The notes under the pieces are model-generated. The model was given only the letters and a program-made list of their open reading frames with translations. It searched no databases and had not been told where the DNA came from. 64,000 nucleotides of DNA. Source: Bacillus massiliigorillae. Its GTDB lineage: Bacteria; Bacillota; Bacilli; Bacillales; DSM-1321. This document shows positions 9,245-17,246 of this stretch, in pieces (the stretch's first letter is position 1; the number at the start of each line of letters is the position of its first letter). A program made the translations under genes and the position numbers. Location: NCBI RefSeq assembly GCF_000380245.2, contig NZ_HG428743.1, forward strand, positions 216,252 to 280,251, given 5' to 3'.

Positions 9245-9283
9245 AAACAAAACAGAACTGATATTGTCAGTTCTGTTTTGTTT
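9245..9283. terminator. Bidirectional terminator
   Basis: Perfect 17-bp inverted repeat (AAACAAAACAGAACTGA and its complement) with a 5-nt loop, between the small membrane protein gene (+) and the CoA-disulfide reductase fusion (-). A/T-rich outer arms provide U-runs in both directions. Confidence 0.9.
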
Positions 9284-9289
9284 ATTAAT

Positions 9290-11740
9290 TTAAATAAATA
9301 GATTCAAATTCGAGTCGTCTGTTTTACCCAAATAAGTTGCTACGCCTGCTACTTCAACACCATCAATAAGTTCTTCTTCTTTAATTCCCATAACATCCAT
9401 ACTCATTGCACAAGCAACAAGATTAACGCCAGATTTCTTCGCGTTTTCTAATAATGTTTCAATATCATCCACATTTTTATTGTTCATTACTGATTTCATC
9501 ATTTTTGTTCCCATGCCCATCATATTCATATTGGATAAAGGAAGCGCACTTGCACCTTTTGGCATCATCATTCCGAACATTTTTTCCATACCATCTTTTT
9601 TAATAGCAGGTGCATCTGCTTTTCGAAGAATATTTAAGCCCCAGAACGTGAAGAACATCGTTACTTTCTTACCCATTGCTGCTGCTCCACAAGCAATGAT
9701 AAAAGAAGCCATAGCTTTATCAAGTTCACCACTGAACACAACAATCGTCGCACCATCTTTTACATTTGAAGCTTCAGATGTTGTTAGCGCATTTTCTTCT
9801 GTACCCTTTTGAATTTTAACCACTGCAGCATTTGATTCAAATGTTGAATCTAATAAAGTATTACCTGTTCTCAAGCACCATGTATCAATATCTTTCGCAA
9901 AGCCTGGATCAGTCGCTTTAATTTCTAGTACTTCTCCATCTTCTAAAGATTTCATACTCTCAGCCACTTTCATAATAGGTCCTGGGCATTGCAGACCACA
10001 AGCATCAACTGTGATGGTTGTCTTCAGGGCTTTTTTTTTAATAACTTCATTCGTCTCTTTTATATCTGATGTAGGACTCTGAACGATTGGTTGGCTATTA
10101 AAGACATTAGAATATGTTTTATAACCGCCATCAACATTAATAGCATGAATGCCATTTTGCTTGAGTATTTGAACAGCTAAATACCCTCTTAATCCTACTT
10201 GACAAGAAATATAGACCTTTTGATCTTTCGGGAATTCATGTATACGATCTCTTATTTCACCAAGTGAAATGTTAATAGATCCAGGAATATATCCCATTTC
10301 TCTTTCGATTGGCTCACGGACATCTACTAGTAAGCCTCCAGCATTCACAATATCGTTCACTTCATGCCATTGTACGGTTTCGACTGCCCCTTCCACAATA
10401 TTAGAAGCTACATATCCAGCCATATTTACAGGATCTTTCGCTGAAGAATATGGCGGTGCATATGATAATTCTAAATCTGGTAAATCCATTACTGTTAAGT
10501 TACCTTTTATAGCCGTTGCAATGACATCAATTCGTTTATCTACACCATCTCTACCAACAGCTTGAGCACCAAAAATCTTGCCTGTTTTCTTATCAAAAAT
10601 TAATTTTAAAGATACAGGTGTTGCTCCTGGGTAATAGCCCGCATGTGAATTTGGATGAATGTGAATTACCTCACAAGGTATTCCTACACGTTTAAGCGTT
10701 TTTTCATTATTACCTGTCGCAGCGACCGTTAGATTAAACACTTTTGCAATTGATGTTCCAAGTGTTCCTTGATAACGAACATCAAATCCATTAATATGAT
10801 CTGCCACTAAACGACCTTGACGATTAGCAGGCCATGCAAGTGGAATCATTGTTGGTTGACCATTAATATAGTCAGTTACTTCGATAGCATCACCAATCGC
10901 ATAGATTGACTCATCAGAAGTCATTAATCGATCATTTACTTTAATTGTGCCACGAATACCTAATTCTAAGTCGGCATCTTTAGCTAAACTATTTTCTGGT
11001 TGAACTCCAATGGCTAAAATAATCATATCTGTATTAATCGTTTTGCCACTACCTAGTACGACAGTTTTACCATCATTCTCAAAACGATTTACACCATCTT
11101 CAAGAATCAATTTCATACCTTTGTCTTCCATGTGTTGCTGAAGGATTGCGGCCATTTCGAAATCAACTGGTGCCATGATTTGATTACCTAATTCAATTAA
11201 TGTTACATCCACACCACGTTCTTGAAGATTCTCTGCCATTTCAACACCAATAAAACCACCGCCAACAACAACAGCCGAAGCAGGCTTTTGATCATCAACA
11301 TATTTCTTGATCCTATCAGTATCTGGAATATTTCGAAGCGTAAATAAATCCTTCGCCTCTTCAATACCAGGAATAGGTGGCTTAATAGGTTTTGCTCCAG
11401 GTGAAAGAACAAGTACATCATAAGACTCTTCGTATGTTTCACCACTTTGAGAATTCGTAACTGTAACACTTTTACGATCACGATTAATGGATACAACCTC
11501 ACTATTATTTCGAATATCTAAATTAAATTTCTTTGACATGCCTTCAACCGTTTGAACTAGTAATGCTTCACGTCTTTGAATGACATTGCCTATATAATAA
11601 GGTAAGCCACAATTAGCAAATGAAATATGTTCACCACGTTCAAATAACACAATTTGGGCTTGTTCATCTAATCTACGTAATCTTGCTGCTGCAGTTGCGC
11701 CCCCCGCAACGCCACCAACAATAACAATTTTTTTACTCAT
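9290..11740 (-). CDS. CoA-disulfide reductase / rhodanese / TusA / DsrE four-domain fusion
   Basis: An 816-residue cytoplasmic flavoprotein fusion for persulfide/polysulfide handling. Residues ~1-440 are a pyridine-nucleotide disulfide oxidoreductase: FAD loop GGVAGGATAAARLRR and the single CoADR active Cys44 in SFANCGLPYY. Residues ~455-545 are a rhodanese with CQVGLRGY. Residues ~575-650 are a TusA/SirA domain with the CGLQCPGPI motif. Residues ~665-816 are a DsrE/F-like domain (VVFSGELDKAMASF, NLVACAMSMDVMG). CoADR-RHD two-domain enzymes reduce CoA persulfides and polysulfides; the extra sulfur-carrier domains suggest internal sulfane relay (inference). Promoter and two ATACC-N6-GGTAT-type operators lie just upstream. 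Confidence 0.92.
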   Translation of the reverse strand: MSKKIVIVGGVAGGATAAARLRRLDEQAQIVLFERGEHISFANCGLPYYIGNVIQRREALLVQTVEGMSKKFNLDIRNNSEVVSINRDRKSVTVTNSQSGETYEESYDVLVLSPGAKPIKPPIPGIEEAKDLFTLRNIPDTDRIKKYVDDQKPASAVVVGGGFIGVEMAENLQERGVDVTLIELGNQIMAPVDFEMAAILQQHMEDKGMKLILEDGVNRFENDGKTVVLGSGKTINTDMIILAIGVQPENSLAKDADLELGIRGTIKVNDRLMTSDESIYAIGDAIEVTDYINGQPTMIPLAWPANRQGRLVADHINGFDVRYQGTLGTSIAKVFNLTVAATGNNEKTLKRVGIPCEVIHIHPNSHAGYYPGATPVSLKLIFDKKTGKIFGAQAVGRDGVDKRIDVIATAIKGNLTVMDLPDLELSYAPPYSSAKDPVNMAGYVASNIVEGAVETVQWHEVNDIVNAGGLLVDVREPIEREMGYIPGSINISLGEIRDRIHEFPKDQKVYISCQVGLRGYLAVQILKQNGIHAINVDGGYKTYSNVFNSQPIVQSPTSDIKETNEVIKKKALKTTITVDACGLQCPGPIMKVAESMKSLEDGEVLEIKATDPGFAKDIDTWCLRTGNTLLDSTFESNAAVVKIQKGTEENALTTSEASNVKDGATIVVFSGELDKAMASFIIACGAAAMGKKVTMFFTFWGLNILRKADAPAIKKDGMEKMFGMMMPKGASALPLSNMNMMGMGTKMMKSVMNNKNVDDIETLLENAKKSGVNLVACAMSMDVMGIKEEELIDGVEVAGVATYLGKTDDSNLNLFI

Positions 11741-11787
11741 AATGACTCCCTACTTTCAGTTTATTATGATTCATAACAGACATTTCA

Positions 11788-11823
11788 ATACCTATACGGG
11801 CATTTAGATACCTGTAAGGGTAT
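11788..11823. promoter_or_regulatory. Two tandem ATACC-N6-GGTAT operators (CstR/CsoR-like)
   Basis: ATACC-TATACG-GGCAT at 11788-11803 (one mismatch) and ATACC-TGTAAG-GGTAT at 11808-11823 (perfect dyad), 20 bp apart. The same dyad recurs at 12396-12411 before the YeeE/YedE genes. CstR, a CsoR-family persulfide sensor, uses a similar TACC...GGTA pattern in staphylococcal sulfide-detoxification genes. No CsoR-family gene lies in the window, so the regulator is inferred. Confidence 0.6.
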
Positions 11824-11851
11824 TATAAACTTACAGACGTTAAATATTCAA
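11822..11851 (-). promoter_or_regulatory. Sigma-A type promoter of the CoADR fusion
   Basis: On the minus strand, TTGAAT (11851-11846) and TATAAT (11827-11822) are separated by 18 bp, about 85 nt upstream of the start codon. The -10 overlaps the edge of the operator at 11808-11823, the arrangement expected for repression. Confidence 0.6.
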
Positions 11852-12099
11852 ATGATAGTTTTTTCCAATTCGATTATTTATCCTTAGTAGTTAATGGTGA
11901 AAATCAAATCGTATTGATGCTCTTTTACTTATAGAAATGCCCGTATATTCTTTTTCTTATTAAGAGAAAATCTTTTCATTAAGCTGTTTTCGCATTGTTT
12001 ATTGCTAGGAACAGATAGTAACGTATACCAATATTAGGTAAAACGAGTATCAGTAATGAAAATAAAAAATTTATTACTCTTTTCAAGGAGGTATTAGCC

Positions 12100-12174
12100 A
12101 TAAAAAAAGTAGTGATAGCCATTGTGGTAATTCTTATAATAATGTACTTTCTTACAACAGCTTCTCCTTCTTAG
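12100..12174 (+). CDS. 24-residue hydrophobic peptide with an apparent ATA start
   Basis: AAGGAGG at 12085-12091 is followed 8 nt later by ATA AAA AAA GTA..., an open frame of 24 codons ending in TAG at 12172. The peptide is KKVVIAIVVILIIMY plus FLTTASPS: a short Lys start, one membrane segment and a small tail. The first codon is ATA rather than ATG; either initiation is non-canonical or the start has mutated. A hairpin with a T-run follows at 12257-12308. It lies between the two sulfur genes. Not recognised as a named family. Confidence 0.45.
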   Translation: MKKVVIAIVVILIIMYFLTTASPS

Positions 12175-12256
12175 AGACTCTTTCTGCTCCGATTTTGATA
12201 GTTCGCTAAACTCTTCGTACACACTACCTCAAAGCTCCCAACATTTAATACAAAAA

Positions 12257-12308
12257 GAAAACTGTCCAAACAGGAATGATCTCTCCTATTTTAGATAGTT
12301 TTTTTTAT
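12257..12308 (+). terminator. Probable terminator after the small peptide
   Basis: Imperfect outer arms AAAACTGTC and GATAGTTTT with an inner AGGA/TCCT pair, followed by eight T. It would end a short transcript carrying the 12100 peptide. Confidence 0.5.
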
Positions 12309-12387
12309 AAATATAAATCCTGGGTATTATATATGTAGAAAAGCAATAGAACTGGATTATATTTCATTTAATGGTATTAATATATAA

Positions 12388-12416
12388 TTGTTTACATACC
12401 TAACGGGGTATAAAAT
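12388..12416 (+). promoter_or_regulatory. Promoter plus ATACC-N6-GGTAT operator before the YeeE/YedE pair
   Basis: TTGTTT (12388-12393) and TAAAAT (12411-12416) are 17 bp apart. The perfect dyad ATACC-TAACGG-GGTAT (12396-12411) fills the spacer. It is the third copy of the operator found before the CoADR fusion, linking both units to one regulator. Confidence 0.6.
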
Positions 12417-12488
12417 AAGCTAGTCTTCAAGAAAAAGGTAATCAATCACATTATTTTTGTACATTAAAAATGAGGACGAATAATTATA

Positions 12489-13088
12489 ATGGGGGATATG
12501 ATGAAGAAACAATCTTATCAGTGGTTAAAGAATGGAATCTTATTAGGTTTCGTAGCTTTCGTAGCTGTACTTTTAGTTAAGCCATTAGGCATATCAACGC
12601 AATTCAGTACAACGGCTGGTATTTTGCATAGCGCAGTAGACCAGAGTGTTATTGTAGAAAGTAATCAAAACGCTAGTGGGTATGCTAGTGAAGTTGAATA
12701 CTATGATCGTAAAGATGGTAAGATGGCAGGCGATATTAAAAAGCCATTAACATATAGTATGATTTTTGCAGGTGCAATGTTTTTAGGTGGATTTATTTCA
12801 AGCCGAATTCGCAAAACACCAAAAGAAGATAACGAAGAAATCGTATTACCAAAGCAATTATCGAATATAAGTAGCAAACATCAAATGAAAGTACGATTTT
12901 TAATTAGTTTTGTTGCAGGATTTATTGGTTTATTCGGTGCAAGGTTAGCAGGCGGATGTACAAGTGGACATATGATGAGTGGAATGATGCAAACAGCGTT
13001 AAGTGGATACTTATTTGCATTAGCTGTTTTCGCTTCAGCAATACCCCTTGCGGTAATATTGTATCGCCAAGTAGAAGGAGGTAAATAA
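12489..13088 (+). CDS. YeeE/YedE family sulfur transport protein, first half
   Basis: A 199-residue membrane protein of the YeeE/YedE family, whose members take up thiosulfate or related sulfur species. The family motif GARLAGGCTSGHMMSGMMQ is present at about residue 150, with the Cys central to substrate passage in characterised YeeE. Membrane segments lie near residues 12-30, 90-105, 135-155 and 165-190. The start is uncertain: ATG at 12489, 12498 or 12501 are in frame. It overlaps almost directly (3 nt gap) with the second half gene, and the two likely form one heteromeric channel. Confidence 0.88.
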   Translation: MGDMMKKQSYQWLKNGILLGFVAFVAVLLVKPLGISTQFSTTAGILHSAVDQSVIVESNQNASGYASEVEYYDRKDGKMAGDIKKPLTYSMIFAGAMFLGGFISSRIRKTPKEDNEEIVLPKQLSNISSKHQMKVRFLISFVAGFIGLFGARLAGGCTSGHMMSGMMQTALSGYLFALAVFASAIPLAVILYRQVEGGK

Positions 13089-13091
13089 GGA

Positions 13092-13640
13092 ATGGATCTT
13101 ATTCTAGGATTATTAATTGGTGGTTTATTCGGATTTACACTTCATTTTATAGGTGCAGCCAATCCAAAAAACATTTTGGGAATGCTTAGCTTAAAAAATC
13201 TACAATTAATGAAAACAATCTTGTTTGGTATTGGTCTTAGCTCCGTATTATTATTCCTTTCTACGAAGTTGGGAATCATTCCTGAAGCTCATCTTGATAT
13301 CAAGACGGCTCATATCGGTGTCATTGTAGGAGGATTGATTTTCGGCTTAAGCTTTGGTTTAGCAGGATTCTGTCCGGGAACTTCTATAAGTGCGGCAGGT
13401 AGTGGAAGAAAAGACGCATGGGTGTACCTTGTTGGAGGATTATTAGGCGCGTTGACGCTTGCCTTATCTTTCTCATTCTTTAAGAATTTAGGTTGGTTTG
13501 AGCCATTATTTAATGGTAAAAGTACTTTATTTACTATTGTTTCAGATACAGAACCACTATTTACTTTATCTACTTCAGGTGGAGTTATTTTAGGAATGTT
13601 ATTTATAGGTATCGCTTGGATTTTACCTGAAAAAGTATAA
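13092..13640 (+). CDS. YeeE/YedE family sulfur transport protein, second half
   Basis: A 182-residue membrane protein with about five segments and the companion YeeE/YedE motif LAGFCPGTSISAAGSGRKDAW. Single-chain YeeE proteins carry both Cys motifs; here they are split over two adjacent genes. AAGGAGG inside the end of the upstream gene supplies the ribosome site, so translation is coupled. A terminator hairpin follows at 13657. Confidence 0.88.
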   Translation: MDLILGLLIGGLFGFTLHFIGAANPKNILGMLSLKNLQLMKTILFGIGLSSVLLFLSTKLGIIPEAHLDIKTAHIGVIVGGLIFGLSFGLAGFCPGTSISAAGSGRKDAWVYLVGGLLGALTLALSFSFFKNLGWFEPLFNGKSTLFTIVSDTEPLFTLSTSGGVILGMLFIGIAWILPEKV

Positions 13641-13656
13641 TATATATTTGTACTGT

Positions 13657-13690
13657 AACCAGTAGTTATTTTAACTACTGGTTTTCTTTT
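13657..13690 (+). terminator. Terminator of the YeeE/YedE operon
   Basis: AACCAGTAGTTA (13657-13668) and its perfect complement (13672-13683), followed by TTCTTTTT. Confidence 0.85.
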
Positions 13691-13740
13691 TAACATAATC
13701 AAACTTGTTTATCTAAAACGCTTACCATTTGTTACATAAA

Positions 13741-13768
13741 CTAAAGACTGCTTATCAGCAGTCTTTAG
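13741..13768 (-). terminator. Terminator of the LacI/HAD operon
   Basis: CTAAAGACTGCT and its 12-bp perfect complement with a TATC loop, located 43 nt past the HAD stop on the minus strand. Confidence 0.75.
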
Positions 13769-13811
13769 TTTAATCTCTTGCCCAAACTTATTGAATGAGA
13801 CTTCATATCTC

Positions 13812-14435
13812 TCATTGAATTAGCTTTAAAATATCTTTAGGTTCCCTTAATACATAGTCAGCTTCTTCAAATCCTGTTTCTGTTTTGCTTCCCCATAAAG
13901 CTAGTGCGAACTTAACGCCAGCGCCTTTAGCACATTGTAAATCGTAAATAGAATCACCTATATAAATCACATGGTCTCTTTGAACATCTAGCTTTTCCAT
14001 ACAAGCAAGAAGAGGTTCTGGATGCGGTTTATGTTTCTCAGTATGAGAAGCCGTAATAATTTCAGCGAAATGGTCATGTAAGCCATACTGTTCAAATTCA
14101 TCGGTCATCTCTTGATTTGTCTTAGACGTCACGATTCCTAGCTTTGTTTGCTTACTTACCAGTTGTTTAATGACCTCTTCCATTTGTTCAAACACCTTTA
14201 CATCGTCCACAAATGCAAGCATCGCTTGTGACCAGATTGATAATATTCGGTCTATCTCTACTACATTTAGTCTTTTTAATGTTTCTTTACCTGGAATACC
14301 TAATGCAAATGTTAATTCTTCCTTGGCGTATTCCATGTTCAATTCTTCTTTAAGCGTACGTTGTAGAGATTTTAAAATGGCTTCCTCTGTATCAATAATC
14401 GTTCCATCTACGTCAAATATAATCGTTGTAAACAT
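13812..14435 (-). CDS. HAD-superfamily hydrolase (phosphoglycolate phosphatase-like)
   Basis: A 207-residue HAD hydrolase. Motif I is DVDGT with nucleophile Asp8 and Asp10. Motif II is VTSKT (about residue 101), motif III a Lys in EKHKPHPEP and motif IV GDSIYD. An alpha-helical cap lies between motifs I and II, typical of the PGP/beta-phosphoglucomutase group. Third gene of a minus-strand operon: PH-like protein, LacI regulator (33 nt upstream) and this gene. A sugar-phosphate substrate is a reasonable inference from the LacI partner, but unproven. Confidence 0.87.
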   Translation of the reverse strand: MFTTIIFDVDGTIIDTEEAILKSLQRTLKEELNMEYAKEELTFALGIPGKETLKRLNVVEIDRILSIWSQAMLAFVDDVKVFEQMEEVIKQLVSKQTKLGIVTSKTNQEMTDEFEQYGLHDHFAEIITASHTEKHKPHPEPLLACMEKLDVQRDHVIYIGDSIYDLQCAKGAGVKFALALWGSKTETGFEEADYVLREPKDILKLIQ

Positions 14436-14468
14436 AATCCATTCCTCCTAGTCATCTAGCTGTGTTAA

Positions 14469-15416
14469 TCAAACAGAATCTCTCTCCACAATGCGATAAG
14501 GTATTTTCACTTTGTCTCTCGATTTCTCTATCACTAAGCTACACGCTTGTTCACCGACTTTTGTTAGCTGGTGGTCAACGGTAGATAGTCCCAAACCAAT
14601 CCCAATTGGTTGATTTTCTTGACCAATAATCGCTAAATCGGTTGGAATCTTCAGTTGTTGTGACTTAGCGTATAAATACATCCCACCAGCTACCTCATCC
14701 CCATTCGCATAAATGGCTGTTGGCCTTTCAGGTAGTTGTAAGAATTGCTTAGCTGCTTCATAGCCATCTTCTAAGCATTGGCAACCTGAAATGTGATAGT
14801 CAGGTGGAAGCTCTCCAAAAATCTCGTTATAAGCCGTAATCATTTGGTCTGTACTAAGACTCTCTCGTCGAACAGTTGTGAATGCTACCTTGCTATGCCC
14901 TTTGTTTTTTAATAATTGAAAGGCATCTATATACGAAGCATACCGATCAATATAGGAGCAACCAATTTCAGAATGATGCGTATATTCACAAGCCACGATG
15001 GAAGCATATTTACTATATGGAATGATTGTCTCCCAATCATTCGCTTTGGACGTAATAATGATGCCGTCAAACGGCTTGCTCTTTAACCTTTGCAAATGCT
15101 CTAGCTCTTTTTCTTTATTATATTTTGAAGGAAGTACCGTTATCGAAAAATCATGTTCTACAGCTTTATTCAAAATACCATTTAATAGCTGATCAAACGC
15201 TTGATTGTTGTTATAAGGGAGAATGACACCGATAGTTCTCGTTTCTCCTCGAATTAAATCAATCGCATTTTTATTTGGCGTATAATTCATTTCTTCAATG
15301 ATTTTTAAGACAGCCTCTCGTTTCTCCTCCGCCACATACTTATAATTATTCAGGACTCTCGAAACTGTAGAGACGGATACACCGGCTAATCTAGCAATAT
15401 CGTTAATATTTGTCAT
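14469..15416 (-). CDS. LacI family transcriptional regulator
   Basis: A 315-residue repressor. The N-terminal lambda-repressor-like HTH (INDIARLAGVSVSTVSRVLN) is followed by a periplasmic-binding-protein-like sensor domain (TIGVILPYNN, GIIITSK, AIYANGDEVAGG, IGIGLGLSTVDHQ). The start is ATG 15416, with AGGAG 7 nt upstream; an in-frame upstream extension overlaps the preceding gene and lacks the HTH register. It is in an operon with the upstream PH-like gene and downstream HAD gene. A candidate operator (TGAAAT-CC-ATTTCA) lies upstream of the operon at 15804-15817. Confidence 0.9.
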   Translation of the reverse strand: MTNINDIARLAGVSVSTVSRVLNNYKYVAEEKREAVLKIIEEMNYTPNKNAIDLIRGETRTIGVILPYNNNQAFDQLLNGILNKAVEHDFSITVLPSKYNKEKELEHLQRLKSKPFDGIIITSKANDWETIIPYSKYASIVACEYTHHSEIGCSYIDRYASYIDAFQLLKNKGHSKVAFTTVRRESLSTDQMITAYNEIFGELPPDYHISGCQCLEDGYEAAKQFLQLPERPTAIYANGDEVAGGMYLYAKSQQLKIPTDLAIIGQENQPIGIGLGLSTVDHQLTKVGEQACSLVIEKSRDKVKIPYRIVERDSV

Positions 15417-15448
15417 ACAATGGCTCCTATATATGAAGTCTCGGAAAC

Positions 15449-15754
15449 CTATGTACTCGCAGCCAATCGCTGAAATACTTTCATCAAGCTTTTGAGGTTT
15501 CCATTGTATGTCCATTTTACCGTAACACTCTGTTCTCCTACAATGAGTGTTGATGGTCCAACATCTCTCGTTTCTTCTTCAAACCATAAAGACTCTTCCA
15601 CAGGTAGTGGTTTCTTGCCAACTACGTACAATCTCTTATTTGTTAACACCAAATCTCCAAAGTAAACATTGTGTGTTCCATCGAAGCTTTCCATTAGCCC
15701 TGAAAGGGTAGATAGTATATTTTCATCTGGTTGAAGGGCGATTTTTCTGTTCAT
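15449..15754 (-). CDS. Small PH/GRAM-like hypothetical protein
   Basis: A soluble 101-residue protein. The stretch GDLVLTNKRLYVVGKKPLP is the pattern of bacterial PH/GRAM-like domains (strand, TNKRL turn, strand). An AAGGAGG-type ribosome site precedes the ATG. It is the first gene of the operon with LacI and HAD genes; its stop is 32 nt before the LacI start. No specific function can be assigned. Confidence 0.68.
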   Translation of the reverse strand: MNRKIALQPDENILSTLSGLMESFDGTHNVYFGDLVLTNKRLYVVGKKPLPVEESLWFEEETRDVGPSTLIVGEQSVTVKWTYNGNLKSLMKVFQRLAAST

Positions 15755-15803
15755 TTTCTATTCCTCCTTGAGTTGAAAATTAGCTTACTTTTACTCTAAT
15801 TTA

Positions 15804-15817
15804 TGAAATCCATTTCA
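15804..15817. promoter_or_regulatory. Candidate LacI-type operator
   Basis: TGAAAT and ATTTCA arms flank a CC centre, 50 nt upstream of the operon's first start codon. LacI-family sites are 14-bp dyads of this size (usually with a CG centre). Autoregulation by the adjacent LacI protein is inference. Confidence 0.45.
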
Positions 15818-15924
15818 GGTCAAGAGAGAAAATAAACTTTTTTTAGGCATCTAGATAAGAAGCAGAAAAAGCTTGGCTATGTAGTAAAGATCTATATTCA
15901 TCAACTTACCCCGATTGCTACAAA

Positions 15925-15955
15925 AAAAGACTGTCAAAATGACAGTCTCGATCTT
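15925..15955 (-). terminator. Terminator of the DoxX gene
   Basis: GACTGTC-AAAAT-GACAGTC (15929-15947) with a seven-base T-run on the minus strand, 40 nt past the stop. It resembles the hairpin of the dispersed repeat but with different arms. Confidence 0.75.
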
Positions 15956-15994
15956 CAATCTTTACAGTTATCAAAAAGAAAGTAATCAGTAAAA

Positions 15995-16519
15995 TTAAGC
16001 AGATAATTTATGTGTTTCAGATGTAAATTGTAAATCTTTTTTCTTAAATAGATTTTTACGAATCCAAGGAATTACCCAGTAGTCTCCACCAAAGCGTCCT
16101 GCATTCGCACCTGCAACAAGAATAATGAATCCAAGTAAAATGAAAGTTGGATTAGTCGATACAGTTCCGCCTAAAACAAATGTAAAATTCATCAGTAATC
16201 CAAAGAATGCTGCTGCTGTAGTTAATGTTCCAAGAATAAGTCCTAAACCAATTAATAATTCTCCCCAAGGAACTAACACGTTAAAAATTTCTGCATTCGG
16301 AAGAGCGACATTTTCAATAAACGCATTATATAGTGGATACGCTACACTACCATCTGCTCCCTTTACTGGATTCTGTGCGATAAACCCCATAAAACCAGAT
16401 GCATCAAAACCATCAGTTATTTTTCCAAATCCACTCTTGAACCATTGGAATCCAAGATATAATCTCAGTAATACAAGAATGCCAGACGCATACATATTAC
16501 TCCTAAGCCAATTCATCAT
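15995..16519 (-). CDS. DoxX/DoxD-like membrane protein
   Basis: A 174-residue protein with four membrane segments. DoxX family features include LRLYLGFQWFKSGFGKI near the N-terminus, PWGELLIGLGLILG, and the C-terminal AGRFGGDYWVIPWIRK. Family members are linked to thiosulfate:quinone oxidation in archaea and to oxidative/thiol stress complexes in other bacteria; the role here is unknown. The start ATG has AGGAGGAA upstream. A 9-bp inverted repeat about 40 nt upstream (16558-16585) is a likely operator. Confidence 0.85.
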   Translation of the reverse strand: MMNWLRSNMYASGILVLLRLYLGFQWFKSGFGKITDGFDASGFMGFIAQNPVKGADGSVAYPLYNAFIENVALPNAEIFNVLVPWGELLIGLGLILGTLTTAAAFFGLLMNFTFVLGGTVSTNPTFILLGFIILVAGANAGRFGGDYWVIPWIRKNLFKKKDLQFTSETHKLSA

Positions 16520-16557
16520 AAATAATTCCTCCTATGTATTAATGCATATATTTATAT

Positions 16558-16585
16558 ATCTAATATTGGATATATCATATTAGAT
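16558..16585. promoter_or_regulatory. Perfect 9-bp inverted repeat upstream of DoxX
   Basis: ATCTAATAT and ATATTAGAT separated by 10 nt, just upstream of the DoxX ribosome site. The size suits a MarR/YodB-type dimer. The neighbouring MarR gene (16782-17246) or a distant regulator could bind it. Confidence 0.5.
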
Positions 16586-16781
16586 GATATTAATACCAAA
16601 CTATACCTACTATCTCGGTGAAGACTTTTAGCCTCTTTTATTTCTAAGCTTTAACTTACTTATTTTCACCCGATTATCATAATACAAACAATCACCTTCA
16701 TTTACATACATTCAAGTTCAAACATTCACAAAGATTTACAGGTTTACATACACCTAAAAAGATCTTTAGGTGTTCAATTCT

Positions 16782-17246
16782 TTACCAGATAGGCCTTGCT
16801 TTAGGCATACTCTTTTCATCTTTATCAGTAACTATTGTTGATAAATCTTCTTTAAGCAATCTCATTCTGTCTTTTCCTATCTTTTCAATCAAACGTCCTT
16901 CAATATCAGATAAAATCAGATTTTTTTCGTTTACTACTAACCAACCTCGTTCGGCCAAAATAATCATTTTTCCCCTTTTGTCTGTAGGGTGAGGCTCACG
17001 CATGACATATCCACATTTCTCAAGATAATCTATCATTTTACTTACAGCTTGCTTAGTGATTCCTAAATGATTAGCTAGCTCTATACCTGTTGCTCCATTA
17101 GGAATAAGCGATGAAAAAAGATAACCATGTATAGGCCTAATATCATCAAATCCCTTTTCACTTAAACTTTTATGAAGTTCATCTATAGACGAATGTAAAG
17201 ATAGTGCCAATAGTAGAGCAAGACTCTTTTCACTTTGATGATTCAT
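16782..17246 (-). CDS. MarR family transcriptional regulator
   Basis: A 154-residue winged-helix regulator. Helix-turn-helix: GATGIELANHLGITKQAVSKMIDYLEK; wing: GYVMREPHPTDKRGKMIILAERG, both typical of MarR. GGAGG lies about 11 nt before the ATG. Upstream DNA has AGTAC-CATT-GTACT (17292-17305) and two AAGTTGAC repeats (17276, 17325) that could be its operators. It is encoded 260 nt upstream of DoxX on the same strand and may control it. Confidence 0.88.
   Translation of the reverse strand: MNHQSEKSLALLLALSLHSSIDELHKSLSEKGFDDIRPIHGYLFSSLIPNGATGIELANHLGITKQAVSKMIDYLEKCGYVMREPHPTDKRGKMIILAERGWLVVNEKNLILSDIEGRLIEKIGKDRMRLLKEDLSTIVTDKDEKSMPKARPIW

Noticed and set aside
13310..13702. Minus-strand open frame across the second YeeE/YedE gene
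   Set aside because: Antisense shadow of a well-supported membrane protein gene; no ribosome site or family match.
15417..15515. N-terminal extension of the LacI regulator
   Set aside because: It overlaps the end of the upstream PH-like gene, and the HTH begins at the Met at 15416, which has its own ribosome site.
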